DNA from: Erythroxylum novogranatense | Lineage: Eukaryota > Streptophyta > Magnoliopsida > Malpighiales > Erythroxylaceae | Length of the DNA: 64,000 nt | Direction of reading: 5' to 3' | NCBI GenBank assembly: GCA_029891385.1 | Contig: CM057228.1 | Location: 60,085,783 to 60,149,782, forward strand | Shown: piece by piece, positions 23,121 to 36,971 of the stretch | How the letters are laid out: every line of letters begins with the position of its first letter | How positions within the stretch are numbered: position 1 is the first letter of the stretch | Notes under the pieces: model-generated | Seen by the model: the letters and a program-made list of their open reading frames with translations, nothing else | Database searches by the model: none | Told to the model about the DNA's origin: nothing | Program-made: the position numbers and the translations under genes

Positions 23121-24869
23121 TTAGTGTTGGTCAGCAGAAGTTACATTCCTAATATTTTCCCACATAGTTCGGCCTTCAGGATAATTGTCTACAAAATATT
23201 TTTCAAATCTTGCATCTGAACATGCAAGGATAGTGCTCAACGACAACATGGGTTTTGCTGCACCTCTGTCTCTTAGCCACACATACAATTTAAATCTTTT
23301 TTTGATCCTTGCTAGATCATAGCATAAATATGCTGGGAATGCCACCACCGACTGCAGTGGGTAGCCTAAGCAATTTGTTAGCCAATCAATCTTTGTTTCA
23401 ATTACATCTTTGCTCTGGTTAAGCACCATTGGGGCATGCTTAATAATGCTTGAAACAACATGGCAGTCCAAACCAGCTTGCACAAGGCAGTCAAATCTCT
23501 CCTGCAATGGTCCCTCCGCCTTGAAACTTTTTCGGGCTATCATCATTTCTTCAGAATTTTCAACATAACCAAGTTTCACTAAGAATGTTGTTTTCTCCGC
23601 TTGTTTGGTTAGAAGGTGTGAAGCTATTTCTTTGCTTTTGACTCTTAATTTGAAGCCAATTTGAACAACTTCTCCGGATCTTCTCTTATGATCTCGCATA
23701 AGCTTTCTTTGCTGATTTTAACTCTCTGCAAGCAGTTTTAGGTCCCTTTGAGAACATGAACACAAGAGTTCCATATTTGTGGCTACCATGTTTCTAGTGT
23801 CTTCGCTCCCATTCCAATGTCGAACAAGAAACCTCTGACCGAAAAAGATTCTTGGTACATTTAGTGACAAGATTTGGATTTTGTATAATTAACGAATGAA
23901 TCTCATTCATTTTGAGACCCAATTTGTGTAACCGCCCAAACAACGAGTACACCATTTTTTCGAACCTTCAAACACCAATTCGAGATTTGTTTGAAAGAAG
24001 TTGTTTAACCGCCTGTGCTATAGCCCACTTTCTCGAGAAAATCCATGGTGTCAAGCAATCTTCTCCAATTATAAGAGTCATCATCGACAAATACCCACCA
24101 ATCCACTCTTTTTCCGGTCCTAAACCACTTAATTTTTCCATAACCTTAACGAATGCATCGTTTACACCGCCAACCAAAAGGGTTGGGCAACAACTAGCAA
24201 GCTTAATAACTGTTGATTTACTTAGACCCAGGTTTTCATAATCTTGAAGTTTCAAAGACAATGACCCGTAGTCATAGCTAAAAATCTCTCTTGCCTCCTT
24301 ATACATCTTTCCCATCATACCACGAGGAATCCCATAATTGCACAAGACATTAAAGTTTTCAAGCAAGAGATGATCATCACTCAAGAACATCAAATCTTTG
24401 AGGAAGAAGTGAAGAATACTCAGAAGGGCTCAAACCTAAACTCTCGAGAAACGGCTCAAACTCGTTGATGGGATTATAACGGAGGAACTTAGCCAATGAT
24501 TTCTCGCTATCTATCTTAGAAAGCAACATTTGTAAGAAATTAGGCGAATTCTTGCTAATATGCTCAGATCGTAAAAAGCAGTAACTCCTGGTGCTATGCA
24601 AGTAATCAAAAGTGCTTCGAGCCTCATTTCTAGCGATCCGAGTGACACGAAGACCAATAAGAGAACTATGCGACCGAGTTGAGCGAGCGGTGAATCATGG
24701 GAGTATAGGTAAGCCAGTCTAACAGAGCCCGAATTTTATGAGAAGCGAATGATGGATTCTTTGCGGCAAAGTGCTTTTCATCTAAAATGAGCAGAAAGCG
24801 AAAGCGATCGACTTGCGCAATCATTCCACAGTATTTAGAAATCCTCATACAGGTTATGGGAAATACCAT
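23121..24869 (-). pseudogene. mTERF-family gene copy m1, best-preserved C-terminus
   Basis: The C-terminal 192 codons (23121-23699) are open to the stop and include ERFDCLVQAGLDCHVVSSII, HAPMVLNQSKDVIETKIDWL and LSTILACSDARFEKYFV. The middle (23968-24393) reads MGKMYKEAREIFSYDYGSL and GLSKSTVIKLASCCPTLLVG. The N-terminal frame starts at 24869 (possible upstream Met at 24893). Three or more frames are needed to cover it. The protein would be about 580 residues, in the size range of plant mitochondrial mTERF proteins. It resembles the MTERF18/SHOT1-like group, judged from memory of the family only. Confidence 0.83.
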
Positions 24870-27332
24870 GTCAAAGACAGAAAAAACGAACAAATTGGGA
24901 AGTAGAACACGAACCGGGAATCCGAGAAACAGAGAATGATAGAGTTCGAAACTCGCATGTAGACCCCAATATATTCTGGCTGCGGAAAATCACAAACCGT
25001 CGTGTTGAATTTCAGCTGATAGTTTCTTCAACTTGGGAGATTGAAGAGAAGAAGAATATGTCCATAGACCTGAGAAGTGACAAACACAACTTGTGAACAT
25101 TGGAAATGCTCAGCTTCGGCCACTGATAAGATGAAAGACCTGGGGGCTAGGGGTTTCTGGCTACGAGAGGAAGGACACGAACCAATAGTTTTGGGAAAAA
25201 GACAAAAAGTACACAAGTACGATGATAATTTATAAAATTTATAAATATATTAAAAAATTGTAACAATAATTTTTTAAAAATGCTTTTTCTTTTATAATAA
25301 GCTTTTAAACATGTTTAAATGAATTTTAAATAAACTTGAATTAATTTATTATCAGTTTATTAATATATTTTTATTAATTTATATTTATATTTAGTAGTTT
25401 TAAGAAATTAAATGAATTGATTGAAAAGAAGACAGTAGTGCAAGCTTTAAGCCATCAAATACAAAAATTTGGCAGCTACTATTATTTTATTTAGTTAATT
25501 GAATATGCACTATGAGTATTTGTTAATAAGAAAATTCAATTTTTAGATGAGTGGAACAATAAAATGTAAGAAGTTCAATTAATTCAAACCTACTGCTGTA
25601 TAATTACATCAATAATTACCAAAATCTCATTAATCTCAAAAAGATATTCATGAGTCAAAAATTATATATACAAACATAATCTTCCTAATCTATAATATTC
25701 AAAAGTATATACAATAAATAGTTATATTCAATTTGATTTCGACTCTATTCAAACTTAACACTATTAATCATGGGCATTGGAGTTATTGATAATCTCTTTA
25801 TCCCTAAAAAATATAACAGCAAGAGATAAGCCACCTACTCAATAAGGATAAATTGACTGTACCTTTAAAATCAAATAAGTCAAGATATGTTAAAAATAGT
25901 CAAATGATAAAATATACATATAATCATAAAATATACGAGCAATGTTTAAAACATTTATTAAATATCAAGAATTTTATTATTATTAATTATTAACATTTAT
26001 GTTTTACCTCCCTATTAACTAAATTAACTAGATCTTGCTTAACTTAATAGACTTATATTTAATGGTTTGTCTACTCATCTTTACTCATTATAATTACTCA
26101 CTAAGTGCAAATGTAATTAGATGTGTAAATATTAGCAAAAGGTACCTTAATCCCTCAATATAATTTGGTACCCTAAAACCTCAAACCTTAATCCTTCAAT
26201 ACAATTCTATAGATGACTATGAAAAATAAGCTCCAATAGTTGACAAAATCTCCAAATACTTGCAAATCCCTAATTGGTGCACTTTATGTTAAAAAAATTG
26301 ACGGGAACATGTAGCATCTATTCTTTCAATATGAATTCACCAATGCAAGTTGGAACTCACTTTTTAATCTATGTCACATCCACAATGCTCCAAATAGCTA
26401 GAATATAATTGTAGATTATTGTACTATGATTTGGTTAACAAACAAAACTAAGAGATGGTGCTTTTGTGTTATCTTGTCATTTATTATGGTAGCTGTTTGA
26501 GATGAAAGAAATAAAAGAGTATTCCATGATATAGAGAAGTGTAAGGAGATTTTCCACAGAGAACTCATGTAGAAAATCAAACTACATATCAACCTAGTCA
26601 AGGATAGGTTTGATAATATGAACTACGCTAATAGTTTATGGAAGCAGTACATTTATAACCTGCTGAAGGGTGATAGTGTTTTCAATATGTAACTTAGCAT
26701 TGTAACTGTAACATCTCATTACCCATGTCAAGGTTAGAATTGTGAATTATGAGAAAGCATTGAGAAATTAGGAAAACGCACGTCCTGCATAAGTTAAATA
26801 TGTCACGTACATTTTTGCACATTCATATGATTGTACTTGCATTTATTAACATTTTCTAGGTATAGTTGAGTTATTAAATATGATTAAAATGTGATTTGGC
26901 AATGTTGGTTTATTTCGGATATTTTGAATTTTTGGTGAATTTTAAAAAATATTGATTTTTTGGCCAATTATAGAGAGACACATGGTAACATATATATGTG
27001 ACAAATGGCTGTGATGTATTGTGACAAATGGGTTATATTTATGGTGATAAGTGGCTGTTGGGTTGTATGACAGATGTAATACCTGCAAATACCCACGAAG
27101 TTGGTTATGAGAAAAGAATTACTGTAGCTTTTGATCACCGAAAGTATTCTTTAATTTGTGTTTCTATCCCTCACTGAATATTGAATTGTTCTTGTTGGTT
27201 GTCTTTGTAACTGAATCAAGTAAGTAACTTGATGATGTTTTTATGATGTAAAAATATACATGCATACATGGGTTTGAGAATTGAGGTTTTGGTATTGAAT
27301 AATTTTGAAGATGAATTTGAGAATTAGGAATT

Positions 27333-27480
27333 GTTTAACACTGTATTGAATGGATTCTAGATTGGGGAAATATGAAAATTTATGTAAAGCTGATGAAGAA
27401 ATATTTGTTTAACACTGTATTGAATGGATTCTAGATTGGGGAAATATGAAAATTTATGTAAAGCTGATGAAGAAATATGT
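27333..27480. repeat. 74-bp direct tandem duplication private to m1
   Basis: The stretch beginning gtttaacactg at 27333 is repeated from 27407 to 27480 with a change only at the copy end (atattt versus atatgt). Blocks m0, m2, m3 and m4 have one copy. Confidence 0.92.
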
Positions 27481-27977
27481 ATTTCTGTTATGGTTTAAAA
27501 GATTACGTAATTGGTGAGGTACTGTTCATGCGTGAAAAATTTATGAAGTATTAACTGAGGTAAATTTGATTGAGTTTGGATTTAAGGAAAAAGTTCAAGT
27601 TATGTAGTGTTAAGGGAAAAGTTTCTTGATTAACTATTTGGGTAATTTATATTACTTCCTCTTTATTCCAACTTCATCAAATGAAACTTTACAAGGTTGT
27701 GGCAGGTTCTCATGCATTAAGTAATTGTATCCTGTCTGTTAAATGTTTTCTTCAACAAAAAACCATGTTCTGTGTGTTGGATAACTAGTAACCACGTGTT
27801 ATTGAGTGCCAAGTATGGTCTTCCCGAATAGTGACTGTTTAGATGTTTGATTAGGAAAAATCTTGGATCATTTCGTTGCTGAATTCTGCAATAGACTTCA
27901 TGACTTTGGATTTTACTGCAGTATCTCTGTTTCTCTGCTTTCTATGTACTGAAAGCCCTATGTTTTATTTTCTTTAG

Positions 27978-29258
27978 GCCTCATTTGAGCGAGCAAAAAA
28001 GTGGGTTCAAGAACTTCAGGCACAAGGTACTTTAATTATTGAATATAACTAAGTCTAGGTTTCAAGGGCTTATTAGGTGAGAGATGCAAAAATGCCACAA
28101 CATGACCATTGCAACAGCTCTATTTCAATTATTGGCTGTTGCAATGGTCATGTTATGGCATTTTTGCATGTCTCGCCTAATAAGCCCTTGTTTGGAGTCT
28201 GGAATTGGCACCTCCTTCCTTGAGAATTCTTTTAGCTATTCACATCCATTTTTCTGACTTCTGTGTATCATAATACTACCAATTCTCGCTAACATTTTCT
28301 CCGTGTCATTCAACAAGGAAATCCAAATATGGTTATGGCACTCGCTGGGAACAAAGCTGACTTGGTAGATGCAAGAAAAGTAACTGCTGAGGCAAGTATC
28401 TTTTGTTTTTCCACCATGCTACTTGCTAGTTGAATAAAATCTTTGAGCTAAGACAGTAGCAAAATATCAAATATGTTATCTTTTGTGTAGTCAGTTTTCT
28501 GTGATGTAAGAGGGGTAGACTCCTGTTAAAGTTGCCATATGGTTATTAGATACGACATTTTCCATTGTGTTCCTTCCAAAAGCTTTGATATGTTTATAAT
28601 GAGTAAAGTTGCACTTGTGAAATGGGTGACTAAATGAAAACATACAAGATGAAGCAATTTGTATCTACAATCCTAATGATGTTTAAAAACATGGATTTAC
28701 CTTCAGTGCTTATAGGAGAATCAATACAGTTAACGGAGGAGTTGATTTGTGCTTATGATATGACATTTACTAATATGGCTGCATTCTATTCATTCCTTCG
28801 TAGTCAATGCTGTATGTCTGAAACCCACAGAGTTGCCAGGATGAGGAACCACAACCCCCAATAAGCAATAGGTGAGCGCCAGAAAAATTGTATTGATCAT
28901 GTTTGCTAATTCTTACAGGAAGCTCAAGTATATGCTCAGGAGAATGGCCTTTTCTTTATGGAAACGTCAGCGAAAACTGCAGCCAATGTGAATGACATTT
29001 TCTTTGAAGTAGGTTTGTAATTGTGTCAGATGAGAGTTCATTTACAAAGACTATATATACTGAAAGTTTAGTCTTTCAAGACGTTCATCCATTTGGTGAG
29101 ATCTGTTCTACAGATATTTACACTCCCAATAATATCTTTCTTTTTATTTGGACACAGCAAAACGACTGCCTCGAGTGCAACCAGCATAGAATTCATCGGG
29201 CATGGTTCTTATGGATAGACCTGTAGAAAGGACAGCGGCTGCATCTTGTTGCTCCTAA
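27978..29258 (+). pseudogene. RABF2: 5'-truncated RABF2 copy, unit 2
   Basis: Exons at 27978-28026, 28318-28391, 28919-29012 and 29158-29258 remain in one open frame with the GC-AG second intron. It has the same Val variant as units 1, 3 and 4. Upstream exons are absent because block m1 ends at 27621. Confidence 0.88.
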
Positions 29259-29386
29259 ATAGTCATTTTGTTGCCGCTTGGCTGTATCTTAAATAGTTCT
29301 TTGTGATGGGCACTAGAATTTTAAGTATTTGGTTTGCCCAAGTTTCTGTATGAAACTCAAATCAAGATTTGTACATGAAAGGCTCC

Positions 29387-31279
29387 TTTTTTTTTTTTCC
29401 GAAAATTAAATGATTTCATTATATAAAAATATATATAATCTAGAATACAAAAAGTCGAGAGTAATCCAAAAGATCTGAATTACAGGTAATTTTGATTCCT
29501 AGTAACCATCTACAATGCTCTAAGTAGTCTGTAAAAGTATTTTGTAGGCTTTTATACTGAACTTTCTTGATTTGTCTACTAGTCACTGAATTTCATCTTG
29601 CTCGTCTTCCTGACCTCTAGGCAACTCTTTCATTATGAAATTGGCCCTTTAATTATTATGGAAGGGTCATATCTAATGGTTATTACTAATTAACATATTT
29701 ACTTTAGTTTCTAGATACACCACCAATTTTAAGGGTTGTACCATCTTCACCTTATATAGGGGACCTTTATAATGCCAATTATCATATGAAAAAAATATGC
29801 TCTCTCTATTTCCAATCTTATGAAACACCTAATTTTGCATCTATTGTCTTATCTCTAGAATTTCCTTTAGGATACTTGACATGTCTTGCCTTCGCTCCAA
29901 GATTAAAATACTCTTATGCTTTATGAATACATTGTGTATCTATTTCACTCATAAATCCTCCTTTTTATAGCACAACCACCACAAATTTTACTCCTTGCTC
30001 ACCCTATGTATCATCCTTGTAGAATGGATGCCTAAACCTCCCTGTTGCTTAGGTCTGTAAATTTTATTCCAACTAATCTTCGCTTTGCTTCTACCTTGGT
30101 TTGAGCCATTTCACAAGAATTCTCCAAGCCTCCTGACTATTTCCTTGAGGATGTTTTTTGAGATGGATAAATGATTGATCCAATAAGTGATAAGATTGCT
30201 CAATGTTATCTGAATTAGCTTTAGCCTGCCTCTATAGCTAAGGAACCAATTACTCCATTGGTTGATTCTTCTATGAATTAAATCCAACAATGGTTTGCAG
30301 TCCACAACACCAATTCTTCTTTGAGAAATTGGTACCCCTAAATATTTAAAAGTTAGACTTTCTTGTGTTAATTCCATCTCTATAGCTGTAGAAGCTACCT
30401 CTCTATTTGAGTTGCAAGATAAATAGAAACATCTCTTCTAAAAGTCATATCTTAGACTTGAGATCTCTTGAAACTCCTTCATTATTTGAAAGAGTAGATT
30501 TATTGAATTTTTCTCAACTTTGACAACAAGAGAAGCTCATCTGCAAAACCTAAACGTGTGAGCTTCATACCTTTACATCTTCCATGGAATTGGAAATAAG
30601 AGTGCCTCTGGATGTTGTTCGCAAGGAGAGCTGACAACTAACAAATAAAGGGATATTGGATGCCCTTGCCTCAAGCCCTCTTTTCTTTGACCAATTCAGA
30701 GGTTCCTCATTTACCAGATTGTCATAGAAGTAATAGTAACACATTCCTCTACCCATTCTCTAAACAAGGAGGGTAACCCTCGCTTCCAATATAGTATGAG
30801 AAAGCTCCAATTGATTGAGTCATAGGCCTTTACAAGGTCCATCTTTATAGTGCAATTTCACATTCTCCTCTTGGAATTATATCCTCTAATAATTCCGATA
30901 TTGTTGAATGTTTGTTCCCACCGATCTCCCTTAATGAATGCATTTTGTCACGGTTGATTAACTTTCCTAGGTTCACTTTGTCTATTTGTCAAGATCTTCG
31001 TGATGGTTTTGTAAAGAAAGTTATAACAAGTTATTGCTCTGAATTGTTCCATGCATTACTCTATTTGGGTATAAGGCAAACAAACTTTTTTATTCCGTTC
31101 CTTGAGGATTGTTCCTTTCTTATAGAACTCATCCACTGCTGCTACCACTTCTTCTCCTACAATACCCCAATGCTTTTAAAGAATCTCTCATTATATCCAT
31201 CCGGTCTAAGGTCTTTGTCAGGGTTTATTAAAAAAATAGCGTTATTTATTTCTTCCCTTTATTTCTCTAACCAAAGCCA
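29387..31279 (-). mobile_element. LINE fragment, S2
   Basis: A minus-strand LINE 3' part with poly(A)-tail T-tract at 29387 and the YLGVPISQRR segment near 30340. The RT segment around 30565-30756 is frameshifted relative to S0, with a small indel where S0 reads ttctgtagg. Confidence 0.83.
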
Positions 31280-34200
31280 ATCCCGCAAGACCCTTGTATG
31301 TGCAAACGTTTGCTCCTATTGGCACAACACGCTGCAAGTTAACAAACAATAGCAGACAATTTTAGATCTAACAACAGAAAATATGGCATGGAGAGTTTAC
31401 AAAAGCTTTCATTAGAAAAACATAAAATGCAAAAGAAGAGAAAATTTTGCAGAAATAATTGATTTCTATAAAACCATGAAATATGAAATTAGTGTTGGTC
31501 AGCAGAAGTTACATTCCTAATATTTTCCCACATAGTTCGCCTTCGAGGATAATTGTCTACAAAATATTTTTCAAATCTTGCATCCGAACATGCAAGGATA
31601 GTGCTCAACGACAACATGGGTTTTGTTGCACCTCGTCTCTTAGCCACACATACAATTTAAATCTTTTTGATCCTTGCTAGATCATAGCATAAATATCTTG
31701 GGAATGCCACCACCGATCGCAGTGGGTAGCCTAAGCAATTTGTTAGCCAATCAATCTTTGTTTCAATTACATCTTTGCTGCTCGTTAAGCACCATTGGGG
31801 CATGCTTAATAATGCTTGAAACAACATGGCAGTCCAAACCAGCTTGCACAAGGCGGTCAAATCTCTCCTGAATCGGTCCCTCTCGCCGAAACTTTTTCCG
31901 GCTATCATCATTTCTTCGAATTTTCAACATAACCAAGTTTCACTAAGAATGCTGTTTTCTCCGCTTGTTTGGTTAGAAGGTGTGAAGCTATTTCACCGCT
32001 TTTGACTCTTAATTTGAAGCCAAGTGAACAACTTCCGGATCTTCTCTTATGATCTCGCATAAGCTTTCTTTGCTGATTTTTAACTCTCTGCAAATAGTTT
32101 TAGGTCCCTTCAAAGAACATGAACACAAGAGTTCCATATTTGTGGCTACCATGTTTCTAGTGTCTTCGCTCCCATTCAAATGTCGAACAAGAAACCTACA
32201 GACCAAAAAAGATTCTTGGTACATTTAATGACAAGATTTATGGATTTTGTATAATTAACGAATGAATCTCATTCATTTTGAGACCCAATTTGTGTAACCG
32301 CCAAACAACGAGTACACCATTTTTCGAACCTTCAAACACCAATTCAGATTTGTTTGAAAGAAGTTGTTTAACCGCCTCGTGCTATAGCCCACTTTCTCGA
32401 GAAAATCCATGGTGTCAAGCAATCTTCTCCAATTATAAGAGTCATCATCGACAAATACCCACCAATCCACTCTTTTCCAATTCTAAACCACTTAATTTTT
32501 CCATAACCTTAACGAATGCATCGTCTACACCGCCAACCAAAAGGGTTGGGCAACAACTAGCAAGCTTAATAACTGTTGATTTACTTAGACCCGTGTTTTC
32601 ATAATCTTGAAGTTTCAAAGACAATGACCAGAGTCATAGCTAAAATCTCTCTTGCCTCCTTATACATCTTTCCCATCCTACCACGAGGAATCCCATAATT
32701 GCACAAGACATTAAAGTTTTCAAGCAAGAGATGATCATCACTCAAGAACATCAAATGTCGAGGAAGAAGTGAAGAATACTCGAAGGGCTCAAACCTAAAC
32801 TCTCGAGAAACAGCTCAAACTCGTTGATGGGATTATAACGGAGGAACTTAGCCAATGATTTCGCTATCTATCTTAGAAAGCAACATTTGTAAGAAATTAG
32901 GCTAATTCTTGCTAATATGCTCAGATCGAAAAACTTTAACTCCGGTGCTATGCAAGTAATCAAAAGTGCTTCGAGCCTCATTTCTAGCGATCGAGTGACA
33001 CGAAGACCAATAAGAGAACTATGCGACCGAGTTGAGCGAGCGGTGAATCATGGGAGTATAGGTAAGCCCAGTCTAACAGAGCCCGAATTTTATGAGAAAC
33101 GAATGATGGATTCTTTGCGGTGCAGTGCTTTTCATCTAAAATGAACAGAAACGAAAGCGATCGACTTGCAATCATTCCACAAGATTTAGAAATCCTCATA
33201 CAGGTTATGGGAAATACCATGTCAAAGATGAAAAAACGAACAAATTGGGAAGTAGAACACGAACCGGAATCAGAAGCAGAGAATGATAGAGTTCAAACTC
33301 ACATGTAGACCCTAATATATTACAGTGCGGAAAATCACAAACCGTCGTGTTGAATTTCAGGTGATAGTTTCTTCAACTGGAGATCAAGAAGAAGAATATG
33401 TCCATAGACAGAAGTGACAAACACAACTTGTGAACATTGGAAATGCTCACCGACCCGATAAGATGAAAGACCTGGGGGCTAGGGGTTTCTGGCTACGAGA
33501 GGAAGGACACGAACCAATAGTTTTGGGAAAAAGACAAAAAGTACACAAGTACGATGATAATTTATAAAATTTATAAATATATTAAAAAATTGTAACAATA
33601 ATTTTTTAAAAATGCTTTTTCTTTTATAATAAGCTTTTAAACATGTTTAAATGAATTTTAAATAAACTTGAATTAATTTATTATCAGTTTATTAATATAT
33701 TTTATTAATTTATATTTATATTTAGTAGTTTTAAGAAATTAAATGAATTGATTGAAAAGAAGACAGAGTGCAAGCTTTAAGCCATCAAATACAAAAATTT
33801 GGCAGCTACTATTATTTTATTTAGTTAATTGAATATGCACTATGAGTATTTGTTAATAAGAAAATTCAATTTTAGATGAGTGGAACAATAAAATGTAAGA
33901 AGTTCAATTAATTCAAACCTCATGCTGTATAATTACATCAATAATTACCAAAATCTCATTAATCTCAAAAAGATATTCATGAGTCAAAAATTATATATAC
34001 AAACATAATCTTCCTAATCTATAATATTCAAAAGTATATACAATAAATAGTTATATTCAATTTGATTTCGACTCTATTCAAACTTAACACTATTAATCAT
34101 GGGCATTGGAGTTATTGATAATCTCTTTATCCCCTAAAAAATATAACAGCAAGAGATAAGCCACCTACTCAATAAGGATAAATTGACTGTACCTTTAAAA

Positions 34201-35856
34201 TCAAATAAGTCAAGATATGTTAAAATAGTCAAATGATAAAATATACATATAATCATAAAATATACGAGCAATGTTTAAAACATTTATTAAATATCAAGAA
34301 TTTTATTATTATTAATTATTAACATTTATGTTTTACCTCCTATTAACTAAATTAACTAGATCTTGCTTAACTTAATAGGCTTATATTTAATGGTTTGTCT
34401 ACTCATCTTTACTCATTATAATTACTCACTAAGTGCAAATGTAATTAGATGTGTAAATATTAGCAAAAGGTACCTTAATCCCTCAATATAATTTGGTACC
34501 TCAAACCTCAAACCTTAATCCTCAATACAATTCTATAGATGACTATGAAAATAAGCTCCAATAGTTGACAAAATCTCCAAATACTTGCAAATCCCTAATT
34601 GGTGCACTTTATGTTAAAAAATTGACGGAACATGTAGCATCTATTCTTTCAATATGAATTCACCAATGCAAGTTGGAACTCACTTTTAATCTATGTCACA
34701 TCCACAATGCTCCAAATAGCAAGAATATAATTGTAGATTATTGTACTATGATTTGGTTAACAAACAAAACTAAGAGATGGTGCTTTTGTGTTATCTTGTC
34801 ATTTATTATGGTAGCTGTTTGAGATGAAAGAAATAAAAGAGTATTCCATGATATAGAGAAGTGTAAGGAGATTTTCCACAGAGAACTCATGTAGAAAATC
34901 AAACTACATATCAACCTAGTCAAGGATAGGTTTGATAATATGAACTATGCTAATAGTTTATGGAAGCGATATATTTATAACTCTTTGAAGGGTGATAGTG
35001 TTTTCAATATGTAACTTAGCATTGTAATCTGTAACATCTCATTATCCATGTCAAGGTTAGAATTGTGAATTATGAGAAAGCATTGAGAAATTAGGAAAAC
35101 GCACGTCTGCATAAGTTAAATATGTCACGTACATTTTGCACATTCATATGATTGTACTTGCATTTATTAACATTTTCTAGGTATAGTTGAGTTATTAAAT
35201 ATGATTAAAATGTGATTTGGCAATGTTGGTTTATTTCGGATATTTTGAATTTTGGTGAATTTAAAAAATATTGATTTTTGGCCAATTATAGAGACACATG
35301 GTAACATATATATGTGACAAATGGCTGTGATGTATTGTGACAAATGGGTTATATTTATGGTGATAAGTGGTGTTGGGTTGTATGACGATGTAATACATGC
35401 AAATACCCACGAAGTTGGTTATGAGAAAAGAATTATCTGTAGCTTTTGATCACCGAAAGTATTCTTTAATTTGTGTTTCTATCCTCACTGAATATTGAAT
35501 TGTTCTTGTTGGTTGTCTTTGTAATCGAATCAAGTAAGTAACTTGATGATGTTTTTATGATGTAAAATATACATGCATACATGGGTTTGAGAATTGAGGT
35601 TTTGGTATTGAATAATTTTGAAGATGAATTTGAGAATTAGGAATTGTTTAACACTGTATTGAATGGATTCTAGATCGGGGAAATATGAAAATTTATGTAA
35701 AGTCGATGAAGAAATATGTATTTTGTTATGGTTTAAAAGATTACGAATTGGTGAGGTACTGTTCATGCGTGAAAAATTTATGAAGTATTAACCGAGGTAA
35801 ATTTGATTGAGTTTGGATTTAAGGAAAAGTTCAAGTTATGTAGTGTTAAGGAAAAG
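31280..35856. repeat. Array block m2
   Basis: A 4.58-kb m copy. It carries many one-base losses at CTG/CAG sites and homopolymers relative to m1 and m3, throughout the spacer as well as the gene. It holds the mTERF copy, LINE tail (34754-35014) and LTR-like end (from 35030). Confidence 0.9.
31489..33220 (-). pseudogene. mTERF-family gene copy m2, heavily frameshifted
   Basis: Start at 33220 (MVFPITCMRISKSCGMI), expected stop at 31489. Fragments such as GSEDTRNMVATNMELLCSCS (32009-32224) and DVIETKIDWLTNCLGYPL (31657-31911) are clear, but the frame changes every 100-250 bases. Breaks coincide with CAG/CTG sites where m1 or m3 have a different base count. It is either a recent pseudogene or a poorly polished consensus. 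Confidence 0.8.
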
Positions 35857-36300
35857 TTTCTTGATTAACTATTTGGGTAATTTATATTACTTCCTCTTTA
35901 TTCCAACTTCATCAAATGAAACTTTACAAGGTTGTGGCGTGTTCTCATGCATTAAGTAATTGTATCCGTCATTAAATGTTTTCTTCAACAAAAACCATGT
36001 TCGTGTGTTGGATAACTAGTAACCACGTGTTATTGAGTGCCAAATATGGTCTTCCGAATAGTGATTGTTTAGATGTTTGATTAGGAAAATCTTGGATCAT
36101 TTCGTTCTTTGAATTCGCAATAGACTTCATGACTTTGGATTTTACCGCAGATCTCTGCTTTCTCGCTTTCTATGTCTTGAAAGCCCTATGTTTTATTTTC
36201 TTTAGGCCTCATTTGAGCGAGCAAAAAAGTGGGTTCAAGAACTTCAGGCACAAGGTACTTTAATTATTGAATATAACTAAGTCTAGGTTTCAAGGGCTTA

Positions 36301-36593
36301 TGTTGACTATTGATTCAAAATTATTGTTTTTATTAATTATGTGACCATGTTTATCTAGTCAGTTAGTTATGAAGTTAGTGAGGTAGTGGGCATTTTCTTG
36401 ATTCCCATGTTATTCTCCTAGTTGCTAGTATTTAGGAAGGTTAGTTTATTTCTATGTTTATTTAAGGCTGTCATTATTTTGAGTTCAATAGAAGTTAAGT
36501 AAAAGTTTGGTTTCTAAAAAAAAAAAAAAAAAAAACAGTAAAAGTTTGGCTTCTATTATCTTGCTTTCTCTTTTGTTCTTCAAAATTCCAACA
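36301..36593 (+). repeat. TRIM 5' LTR
   Basis: 293 bp with TG...CA ends. It contains a poly(A) run of about 20 bases flanked by two versions of gtaaaagtttggyttct, a short internal duplication shared with the 3' LTR. Confidence 0.93.
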
Positions 36594-36606
36594 TGGTATC
36601 AGAGCC
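36594..36606 (+). other. TRIM primer-binding site
   Basis: tggtatcagagcc starts directly at the LTR end and matches the plant initiator methionyl-tRNA 3' end. Confidence 0.9.
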
Positions 36607-36770
36607 ATAGATCCTTGAGAGGCTGTGAGATTGAGTGAAAAAAAATATGTTCCAATGGCTAGAAGCAAGCAAATATGGTGGAATTGGTTAGTAAAGAATC
36701 TCTTTTTTAAGAATTGGTGAGATATGCACCAAGATGTGTTTGGAGAGATGTGCTCCAATAATTGCAGGTT

Positions 36771-36890
36771 GATGAGAAGGGCATCAACAAGATGATGAGA
36801 AGTGCATCAATAGTTGAAGTTTGATGAGAAGTGCATCAACAGTTGAAGATTGGTAAGAAGTGCATCGTCCATTGAAGAGAAGTGCTTCAA
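36771..36890. repeat. Imperfect 29-bp repeats inside the TRIM
   Basis: The core gatgagaagtgcatcaa or a close variant starts at 36771, 36794, 36823 and 36852 (periods 23, 29, 29), with a decayed further copy near 36876. These repeats make up about a third of the internal region. Confidence 0.8.
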
Positions 36891-36971
36891 ATTATTAATA
36901 CAGCATGTAACATTGGAGATATGTGCTCCAACAAAATAACTCAATATCTGTAATTTTGAATCAAGGGAGAA

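Larger units (their letters stand above)
22912..27621. repeat. Array block m1
   Basis: A 4.71-kb m copy, the longest, partly because of a 74-bp tandem duplication at 27333-27480. It holds mTERF copy m1, the AT spacer, the LINE-tail remnant (26432-26692) and the LTR-like end (from 26707). Confidence 0.9.
27622..31279. repeat. Array block S2
   Basis: A 3.66-kb S copy nearly identical to S1 in its RAB half. The LINE half carries small indels, several at CTG/CAG sites. No private mobile element. Confidence 0.92.
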
